NCBI GenBank assembly: GCA_950295325.1
Contig: OX485805.1
Coordinates: forward strand, 20,075,501-20,139,500
Direction: 5' to 3'
Length of the DNA: 64,000 bases
Source: Polytrichum commune
Taxonomy: Eukaryota > Streptophyta > Polytrichopsida > Polytrichales > Polytrichaceae
Shown piece by piece: positions 55,467-64,000 of this stretch. The notes under the pieces were generated by a model. That model did not search any database. It saw only the letters and a list, made by a program, of their open reading frames with translations, and was not told where the DNA came from. The position numbers were made by a program, and so were the translations under genes. Numbering within the stretch: position 1 is the first letter of the stretch; each line of letters begins with the position of its first letter.

Positions 55467-58400
55467 TCAAGTGGTCGAAGAAGATGATCGGGACGGTAGT
55501 GTGTAAACAGCAACGTGGGGCATGAGGACTGAGCCGAGGTAAAGCTTCCCGTCATGCTCTTCCACTTCACTCACCAGCTTCACCACTTTGCCTTCCTGGT
55601 CCTCCAAAACCTCCTGCACTTTCCCATCGGGGCTGAATCGAATGACCATCCCGTGCGGCTTCCCAATCAGGAATCCGTAAACGATTTTGGTTGGGATGGG
55701 TAGGCGCACAATGAGAGCACGAAGCCAGGGTTGCACGTTGAGGAACTCCTGTGTCTTCATCCGGCGCGAGTGGATTGCCACCCAGAAGTCACCTGCCTCA
55801 TTGCACCTCACGTTGTCGGGCCACCCGGGGAGATCCACAAACACATCATTCGTGCCCGCCTTCTCGCCCTTCAGCCAGTACCGATGCACTCTACAGGGGC
55901 ATTACAAAAACACACACACACCGGTTGGTTGTCGTGACACTGTTTCCCGACGCACTCTAGCGAGTTTGAGTCCTTAAAAAGCGATCTCGTTTACTTGATA
56001 GGTAATGCATGAGGGGGAGTGGATTATGTGGGAATGAGGGTACCTTGCATGTATGTGCTGAGCATAGGTGTTTGTGTTCCTCATAATGCATTTCTCCTAA
56101 TGCATTACCAAGCATAAAGACCCAAGGACGAATCTTGATGGGTTGGAGAAACGTAATGCACTCCGAAATACGTGGGGTGCAATTACACAAAGTAAGGGTA
56201 CCTCATATTACAAAAAGGACATCCGACCTTAGTCTTCACGCAACGATGATGCTCTTGTTGGACTAGCTTTTCAAAGCAAACCATAAGGGTACTACCTATG
56301 TTTGTCGACACTAGCCTGAATTTTAAAGCCTTTTCACTTGCATGTTGCTACCTCAATTAAGACGTGGACTCTTTCTAGTGTATGGAACAAGGAAGCTTGA
56401 TCACCCATGCTTTTTGTCCCCTACTAGACTCGTTGAGATCCTCAGTACCCACAACTTCACCCAACTGCCCGGGTGACCCCTAATGATTGGGTGGATCGTT
56501 GCATGAAACCTCGCGATTTGTGAGAATGAGGGGCCACAAGTAACACATTGTTTATCATGCCTTGTATATACTTCATAAGAAAAAAAAAAATGTAAGATTG
56601 GAAAACCCACCACAACATGCCTCTATCACTTTATGTAATGCAGTGGACTTGCCATGTGCGCGCCTAAATCATGTTGTGCCTCAATTTGGTTTTTTGTTTT
56701 TTTTTAAAACCATGTGACATGCACTTTGTGTTCATTATATACCCCAAAGTCTTGGTGTCTATAATAGGAGTGCCCACCTTACTCCAAATGCATCAGAATG
56801 AAATGCAACAGTATGTAATTGATACCATCAAAAAGTATTCCATGGGACTTGGTGACAAACCTGGCCTTTATAGTCTCGGCGACAAGGACAAAGCTGCCAT
56901 CCTTGCTAACTGCCACACCATTAGGGAATCCCAGGTTGTCAATGAGTACTTTGATTTCCTTGGTGTCTGGGTTGAATTTGATGAACCTTCCAGTGACATC
57001 GCCTTCCAGGATGCTTAGTAGGAACACCCTGACACAATTGGGAACACAAGGATTTAAATTCTAAGAAACACCATATCAAATGTTTTGCCCTAACACATGT
57101 CCTACTTATGAGTGTGTTGTGTTTCTTTTCTTTGTATTGGGTAAGCCACCACATCCAATGTTCTGTGTTAACATAAATCTCCTTATAAATGTTTTTGTTT
57201 TTGTATTGGGTTCACCACCTACCCAAAGGGCTTCATGGAAAGAAGCCCTTAGATGGTAGATCACTCAGCACAAACCACTTCAACAAGAACTCACACCGAA
57301 GGTACATGGGAGGTGAATTATGTGCCGAAATGTACTATGCCAAGATGGCATGTGCATTATGCTCTGGAATTCATTCAAATGTTCGATTCCGTGATGTAAA
57401 GCTGCAAAGATACCAAACTTTTTTTCTTTAAATGGGTTCCATATGTGGTTATAGATGTTTGATGCCATCATGTCAGCATGTCAAGAGGACAATAGTACTC
57501 ACTTGCGTTGCCACTTTGTGCTGCTGTCTGTGAAATACAAAACACCTTCTTTGTCGAAATCGAGGTCATTTGTAAACATCAACGGCTTGCCATCAATTTC
57601 GCTTAGCACTACCTCGGCCTGGCCACCTTCTGGCCCCACTTTCATGATGCCATAGTAGGCATCGGCTATCCACAAATCGCTTGTTTTCTTGTTGAACCGT
57701 AACCCCAAGGGGCGCCCACACACATGCTCAAACGCCAAGTTTGGAGCTACGGGGCTCTTGGGGGCACACACTTCAGACCTACAACCCCCAATCAAGGTGG
57801 TTGAGAAATTGGATTAAAGGTTCAAGAATTTGAACTCTCAAATCAAAATTGAGTGAAATATTTGACATATTTGATGAAATCAATTGTTCAACCCAACCAT
57901 GAATATGGCCAAATTCACTAACCACTAAGTGGTGACAAATGAAGGTCGGTATCCATAGGGGGACCTAATGGGGGCACTAGGAGTAGAAAAGAGAGACACT
58001 CTCCTACCGATCATTTGTTCACTTAACTGCGTAAACTATGAGGAGAATGCACCACTTGTTGGTGACGATGAACGAACACTTGGATAGTTGTTTGTAGCCA
58101 ATAGAAAAAATGGCCCCCAAGTAGGTTATAACCAAAACACTCAATTCCATGAGAAATGGAAGGGAATTATAATGCGCGCACATATAAGTAAATAACCTTT
58201 TCCATGATAATTGCTCCTCTACACTAGTGCAATCACAAGTTTGCACTTGAACCATCTGGTTGTGGAATACATTACTTTTATCAATAAGTGGTTCCTTCTT
58301 TTTTTATCCTTTTGCTCAAATGTTTTTGACATGAGATAGGGGAAACAACACCAATGAATCAAGTTATGATATGGTATAAGGTAAGCAAGCCTAATTCGGT

Positions 58401-60336
58401 TACTATTCTTAAACAAACAACTATAGTTGAGATGTGTGTGGGTAAGTGTGGATCTAAGAATGGACCCTAAGAAGGCATCATATGTTTAAAAGAGATTGGA
58501 CTACGTGCTCGAAATTGGTCAACCATTCTAGGCTCAAAAGGCATCTACATAATTGGGGGGATGAATAGGATCATTTAATAAGAAACAAAATCTTTACTTT
58601 GACAATGAACAAGATATCCATATGAGCTCCAAAAAACTATGAGGAAAATGGCTACATGCAAAATTTGGATTTGTTAATCATCTCACACTAATTGCATGTT
58701 TCATACCCTACAAGAAGTGGGCATAGAGCTTAGAGTGTCCATTCAAGGTTGGCTTACCTCATTTGTGACCATCAATGCAATGAAAATCTATTTGTTTCCA
58801 AATCAAAGGTAGGCATGCCTACATCCAACATGGCCATACTCTAGACACCTATCATGTGTCTAAAAGAGATTGAGACTTATGTGCTCAAAATATGTTATCT
58901 ATTCTAAGCTCAATAGTCCACATCATTGGGGGGACCAAAATCTTCACTAGAATAATGAACAAGATATTTATTTGAGCTCCAGGTTTTATGACACAAACGG
59001 CTACGGGCACAATTTGGATTTGTTGATTAGTTGCGTGTTTCGCATCCTACGAGAAATGGATGCAGAGAGAACAAAAATCTAATTCATGCACAAATACTTT
59101 TCTCTCTGCACCCACTTCTCTCATAGGACATATGAAACACACAATTAGGGTGAGAACGATTAGTGAATCCAAATCGTGCCCGTAGCCGTTGACCCCATAA
59201 TTTTTGGAGTGCATACGAATATCTTATTCATTGTCAAAGTGAAGATTTGGCTACTCATTGATTGATCATATATGTCCCCCAATCTATTCACTATTGAACC
59301 TAGAATTGTGGGTGTAGTTTGAGCACATGGTCCAACCTTTTTTAAACACATCATGTGTTTTTAGTGTTTTGTTCACACCAAACCACATACCATTCAAATA
59401 TAGGTGTCCAAATTATTGTTATGTTTGATGTAGGCACTTCTACCTTACTAATGGCCACTTCACACACGAGAGTGAGAGCCTGTGACCATTACACTTCAAG
59501 CACTCTCATTGGTGGAAAAGGTGGAGCCGGTCCAAGTCCACTTCACACTACGCTGGAGGGACCAACGGAGTATGTGATTGCAAGATGGATGTACAGTCTA
59601 CATGGATTCCTATTTGGCATCCCATGGATCATGTTTCATGGTCACTTGGACTATTTTCAAAAACCACCTCTTGGAGGTAGGCCTAACACAAAACCGGGAG
59701 ACAATGGCACTCCGAACGCTCACAACTGTTGAGTTATTCTATTTTATCATGTGTGAGGACCCGCATGAATAGAAATTCATTGAAATGGCATTTGGTTGAG
59801 GGCCCGGTCACATACGGCTTCACACCACACTTGAGAATCCGTGACACCACTACATGATCGTGGAAGTGTGTTGGGACGGCCTTTCCACACTTTGTTTTGG
59901 GCCCTCACAATTTCATGGTCACAGCTCTTGGCTTGTGTGTGCAGTGGCCTTAAGAGCAAAGAAAAGAAAGAAAAGAGGAGGGAGGAATGTGAGACCTGTT
60001 GGTGGAAGTGTAGGCGAAAGTGGTCCATCCGAGCTCGGGTCCGTCGTAACGCAGCACCCGGCCGTCGGAGACACCCGTGTAAGGCCCCCGCCCTTGCGGA
60101 TCGAACGTCAGGCTCTCGGGGCCGAATAACTCCCCGCGCCACTTGATCTCCACGTCCTGGAGCTTGTTGGCGTCGTCGCGGGGGAAGCCCTTGAATGGGT
60201 CCACGGAGGGAGGCGCCACGTACTGCGGCTGGAATTCCTTCTGCCCTGATCCCATGGACATCTTCAGCGGATCCGTGCCCAAGAAGAACGCAATCGCTCC
60301 CACCAACACAAGCCCAATCACAGAGGAAGGCGTCAT
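55467..60336 (-). CDS. Strictosidine-synthase-like / adipocyte plasma membrane-associated protein-like, four exons
   Basis: The joined CDS is complement of exon 1 59996-60336, exon 2 57503-57778, exon 3 56861-57028 and exon 4 55467-55890: 1209 nt, 402 residues plus stop, with all junctions GT...AG and in phase. Residues 1-20 form a hydrophobic signal-anchor (VIGLVLVGAIAFFLG). The rest is a six-bladed beta-propeller of the SSL/APMAP family: GPESLTFDPQGRGPYTGVSD, RPLGLRFN, LWIADAYYGI, FTNDLDFDKEGVLYFTDSST, GRFIKFNP, LGFPNGVAVSKDGSFVLVAE, RYWLKG, FVDLPGWPDNVRCNE and GDFWVAIHSRR. Plant members are membrane or ER-linked hydrolase-like proteins, some needed for pollen and cuticle, and true strictosidine synthase activity is not expected outside alkaloid plants. 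Introns are 2217, 474 and 970 bp. Intron 1 is loaded with transposon repeats. The substrate is unknown. Confidence 0.92.
58060..58340. repeat. Dispersed repeat in APMAP intron 1
   Basis: It matches 26950-27230 in the same orientation (shared blocks TAGTTGTTTGT, CAAGTAGGTTA, GAGAAATGGAAGG, AAGTTTGCACTT). Confidence 0.5.
58480..59440. repeat. Fold-back repeat in APMAP intron 1
   Basis: Two direct copies (about 58480-58730 and 58840-59080) are followed by one inverted copy (59085-59330). The last two face each other around CATGCACAAATACTT and could form a hairpin with arms of roughly 240 bp. The inverted copy and its right side match 25600-25900. Confidence 0.65.
59452..59950. mobile_element. 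PIF/Harbinger-type MITE, 499 bp, in APMAP intron 1
   Basis: The left end TGGCCACTTCACACACGAG and the right end (minus strand) AGGCCACTGCACACACAAGC are inverted repeats, flanked by TAA at 59449-59451 and 59951-59953. Same family as 47715-48281. It lies 43 bp from the splice donor of exon 1. Confidence 0.8.
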
Positions 60337-60399
60337 GGTTGCAAATCTCGTGCTGCTCCAGAACCAAGCAACTCACATCACCCAGACTTTCTTCACACC

Positions 60400-61700
60400 A
60401 GCGGATGAGGAGTCACACGCATTGGCTGCTTCCTGCACAAGTATCTACACAAGTGCATACACCAAGGTTAACCTTCCTGTAATTCCCTGGGAATTTACTG
60501 GACATTCGATCCAAAACCTACAAATTTCAACAAATGCAATAGCCTAGGCTTCAAGAAGCTGCGAGTGAAAAGAACCACACAACCCAAAGATCATGAAGGA
60601 GACTTTTGTCTCACTTCGACACACCTAATTAGATTCGCAGCAAAGATGCATACAACTTATACGTCTTGATGAGAACCACTTCAGCAGATAGTGTTCAAAC
60701 AGACTACTGAAATTCTAGTACCTCCCCCTGTCAAGCAGTCTCCGAGAAGGACGATGCTATACAAGAATCCCAGCCCATCAAATCATAGGTTTTAAAAAGT
60801 GAGGTAATTCTGGCTTTCCTGCCAGAACTACACAATGCATGCTCAACAGTCATCCTTCCTGCAATTCGGTGGAGAATTTGCTGGACATTTGATCCAAACC
60901 CTAGTACCGGATACGACAAGTGCAATATCTAATGCTTTAAGAAGCTCTGAGTGAACAGAATCACACAACAAATCGATCTTAAAGAAGACAATATCGAAAC
61001 ACAACGCTAAATTCACAGCAGACTTTCACAGTAGATGAGGAGTCATGCTCTGGATTTCCTTCCAGAATTACCCAGTGCATGCACACATGGATTAACCTTT
61101 CTGCAATTCGCTGGGGAATTCACTGGACATTCATTCCATACCCTAGCACCGGATTCGACAAGTGCAAGATAAATGCTTTAAGAAGCTCCAAGTGAAGAGA
61201 ACCACACAACACAGTGATCAAAAAGAGAAGACTTATGTCTGACTTCAGGAATCGATTCATTCAACCAGATTCACAGCAAAGATACACACAACTTATACCA
61301 CGCAGCAGAAAACGACCAACTCTTGCATTCTAGTACACCCCTCCACATAACCCAGATTTTTGCAATCGCTGATTCCTACCAGAACAGAGTATGTGCACAA
61401 TGGGTTACCTTCCTGCAATTCGCCAGGGAGTTTCAATGGACATTTGATCCAAACTCTACTACCGGATTCCACAAATGCACCAATAACGCGTCAAGAAGCT
61501 CCGAGTGAACAAAACCACACAACTAATAGATCGTGAAAGGAGACACTTAGGTCTCACTTCCAGTGCGGAAATCAAAACACTCAACTACTAGATTCACAAC
61601 AAAGATGCACACAAATTTTACAGAAACGCTTCAGTCACAAGAACCACGCAGCAGAAATCAACAAAACATGAAAAAGGCAATAAACTCTATTGAATTGTAG
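60400..61700. repeat. Degenerate tandem repeats upstream of the APMAP-like gene
   Basis: Four diverged units are marked by CCTTCCTGTAATTCCCTGGG (about 60471) and its variants at about 60852, 61096 and 61412. Each continues with TGGACATT-GATCCAA, CAAGAAGCT-GAGTGAA and ACCACACAAC blocks. Spacing is irregular (381, 244 and 316 bp). The first unit lies within 150 bp of the start codon, so the array overlaps the likely promoter. Confidence 0.75.
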
Positions 61701-62734
61701 TACCTACCCGTAACCCTTCCTCATGGATCCAACTCCGTAGAGAAGTAGTACAGACACAAGTAGAGACCAGGCATGTCCACACTGAGAGATTTGTACCCAC
61801 CCATCTACCACTTGTGTCATCTACAAACCTGGAATGCAGCATAGCAGCAGAAACCGACATGATTTTGCCATGCAACGGGCAAATATCAGGAGTTGAGTAT
61901 CTTCGGAGTGTCCTTCGGAGGGGATATGTGGCTATGGCTTTTCAGCTCCGCAGTCTTGAATGGCTTTGGTCCGATGAGTCTTCCGGGAGTCAACCTTGTG
62001 GCCTATAATATGGTTAATGCTGCACTGCTCAAAAGGCACAAGTCATGCCAAGGTTTGACCTAGGTCTTCTTTTTTTCTTCTTTTTTTCTTCTTCTTCTTC
62101 TTCTCTTTTTTTTTTTTTTTTTTGAGACAGAAGGCCAACCCAAGTTTGACCTAGTTCTTGAAGGTATGGTATGTAATATGTAAGCTATGTGGTCACTAGG
62201 ATTTTGACCGAAAATGTTCAGAAATCTCCCAGTAAATTTCCTGAAGTCTTCATCTTCAACCGGTTAATTCTCAACCACTTCATTTGTAACTATGTAGTTG
62301 TAACTAGCAAAAAGAAGTAGGTCACAAGTTAAAAAGGTTGTTGTCCTATTATAACCCTCCTTGCATATCTTGCAAGGATGCAGGGAGTTATGGTTATCCT
62401 GCATTACTTTTCATTACTTATTTGGTCTGCATGCACAACTAATTGAACTCTCCTACAACCGCATCTGCATTGCAGATGAAAAAACACAAATACAAAGTGG
62501 ATGTGGGATGAGTGAACTTGCTCTAATCATGTGCACACCGTGTGTGATCAAATCATTCATGGCATTATTGCACAACATGAGAGCTAATGTCCACTTTCCT
62601 TCATGAAATTTGTTGTCGGCAATTCAAGAAGAGTACGTGGATCGTTTTGGAAATACTTTTGATTGAAGAAGTGAATCTTGTGTGATGTAAGTTGGTCAAT
62701 GGTGCATTGCTCACAAGGCATGCCAAGGTTTACT
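61701..62734. other. Gene-free region with a CTT/poly-T tract and a solo arm
   Basis: A TTC/T-rich microsatellite lies at 62069-62124. About 62215-62310 matches the left arm of the 2.2-kb inverted-repeat element (CTTCAACCGGTTAATTCTCAA). No gene is seen. Confidence 0.45.
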
Positions 62735-63150
62735 ACTAGCATATGAGTCCTACACAATCGATGAAAAACAATGAAAATCTACCATCGTGCTAGATTTGCA
62801 ATTTTCCAATTACATAGGACAAGTTTTCAATGATGTAGGTCAATTGCTTATGACTCATATGCTTGTATTGGTTTGACCTAAGGTATGGTACATATGTGGT
62901 CACATGTGGCTAACTAGTTTGGAGTTTTCATTCAACTATATAAAGCAAACATAAATAGGTCAAATTTTGCTCATGTGATACATATCATAAGTGATCATGT
63001 CATTCGAGGTGTGAAGGCACAACCTCAAAGCCAACGTCCACTCTCATTCATGGAATGTGGTGCTGGCATTTCAAGAAGAAATGGAGTCATTTTGGGACCA
63101 CTTGTAATTAAAGAGGTCAACAATGTTTGATGTGAGTTGGTCAATGATGT
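62540..63150. repeat. Direct duplication, period about 440 bp
   Basis: The blocks at about 62565-62720 (GCTAATGTCCACTTTCCTTCATG, in part; TTCAAGAAGA; GTAAGTTGGTCAATG) recur at about 63020-63150 with substitutions. The small MITE-like copy 3 lies between them. Confidence 0.5.
62735..62880. repeat. Small MITE-like repeat (about 150 bp), copy 3
   Basis: It has inverted ends around GCATATGAGTCCTACACAAT and TGCTTATGACTCATATGC, and a body shared (inverted) with 19697-19860 and 22027-22175. Confidence 0.5.
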
Positions 63151-64000
63151 GGTTGTCACAAGCAACAAATCCTATTTGGAGAATATCTTGTCATTAGTGC
63201 TATAACTTAAAAAGGGATCCCCTTTATCTTAAAAAAATAATGTTGGTTTTGAAATCGGCCCCAAATGCTGCATGGTAGGCCCACCATCGTGGCTCCCACC
63301 TCTTTCCCCCGCCTTTTTTTGCCCTTTGCGCCTACTTCAATTCACATCCATCATTGCTCAGTATTTTCGCCACCCCCATCCTTTCACTTCTCCTTTTTGT
63401 CCCCTCCATGCATCACTTCAAAGCCAACTCCATAGAGTTGTGACATTGACGCTTTCATCCTTGGATATGGTGGGACGTCGCCAACATTGCTCACCGTTGA
63501 ATTCACGATCTAGGGACTAGCAATCGCCATTGTCCTTGCTCCAAATCTGATAAACATTGCATTATTGTTGTGATCCATCATGTGACCTTGCTTGAACGCA
63601 CAATGGTTGTAACTTTTAGGTAGGGTTGAATCCCAATGTTGGTACTTGGGATTGTATATTGAAGTTTTTTTGCACTAATGTGGGTGTAGTTGGGTGCAAG
63701 GACTAGAGGCACACAGTGGTGTGGGAGGTATGCAAAGCTCGTTGCTAGAATTCAAAGATGGACCTTCACATCCATGTAAATAATTGGGCATCGGGCACTC
63801 ACGTTGAATTTTTTGTTTGTTGCTAGAATTTGTGGCTTTTTGTTGTGGGGTTTTGGGTTTTTGCTATGGGCTTTGGCATTGGGTGATGAGCATTGGATGG
63901 TAGGATTTGCAACTAAGGATATTGCCATGGCTCTTAGATCCACCTCGAGGGTGAAACGCCCGACCTTTAAGCAAAGGGTGTTGATGACTACACCTAGGGG
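63151..64000. other. Gene-free region to the window edge
   Basis: A pyrimidine-rich tract (63295-63430) and short ORFs (63272-63520, 63752-63943) carry no recognisable family signature. Confidence 0.4.

Noticed and set aside
55467-60336. True strictosidine synthase
   Set aside because: Sequence fits the broad SSL/APMAP group; alkaloid synthesis would need evidence that the sequence does not give.
59777-60376. 199-residue minus-strand ORF across exon 1
   Set aside because: Runs through the splice donor at 59995 into MITE sequence in a different frame from exon 1; the spliced reading fits the family.

Overview
The window looks like nuclear DNA of a land plant. It is AT-rich and gene-poor, and it holds spliced and intronless plant-type genes in a sea of DNA transposons, MITEs and satellites. 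The gene set is an intronless CYP74 without a plastid transit peptide, a four-exon strictosidine-synthase-like/APMAP gene, a one-exon glyoxalase (GLOD5-like) and a long coiled-coil protein of a plant family. Together with algal/early-plant style LINEs, this suggests a seed-free plant (bryophyte, lycophyte or fern). That taxonomic guess is low confidence.

Layout: 1-305 end of a mariner/pogo-type element; 1775-4042 (-) coiled-coil gene; 5324-5896 and 13211-13440 a 201-bp satellite, split by a 7.3-kb LINE (5897-13210, - strand) with an 11-bp target-site duplication; about 13.8-17.1 kb a decayed LTR-retrotransposon (gag) fossil; 18.3-20.7 kb a hairpin and a 2.2-kb inverted-repeat element holding a 206-bp tandem array; 22.4-23.0 kb a Harbinger-type MITE; 26088-26486 (+) the glyoxalase gene followed by 104-bp tandem copies of its own 3' end; 29.0-29.8 kb a relic of a second LINE of the same lineage; 31.7-32.6 kb a pogo/Tigger transposase relic; 30.5 and 38.1 kb two copies of one dispersed repeat; 40490-41902 (-) CYP74; 44.1-47.7 kb a repeat block with a hAT transposase tail; 47.7-49.7 kb three MITE or pogo-like elements; 53.6 kb a CACTA MITE; 55467-60336 (-) the APMAP-like gene, whose first intron holds a Harbinger MITE and a fold-back; 60.4-61.7 kb degenerate tandem repeats in its upstream region.

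The most interesting object is the LINE. Read along its coding strand it carries an APE-type endonuclease, a reverse transcriptase with a YADD box, a domain laid out like a PCIF1/Dam-type adenine methyltransferase, an RNase H with all four acidic residues, and a CCHC-RHN-RPD...E module like the restriction-like endonuclease of R2-type LINEs. APE plus restriction-like endonuclease plus RNase H is the Dualen/RandI architecture; I know of no description of the methyltransferase-like domain in it. The copy here is disrupted. A second, diverged relic preserves the same C-terminal module.

The host genes do not form a pathway or operon. Each is an isolated transcription unit separated by transposon-derived DNA. 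All family assignments were made by reading motifs, without database searches.
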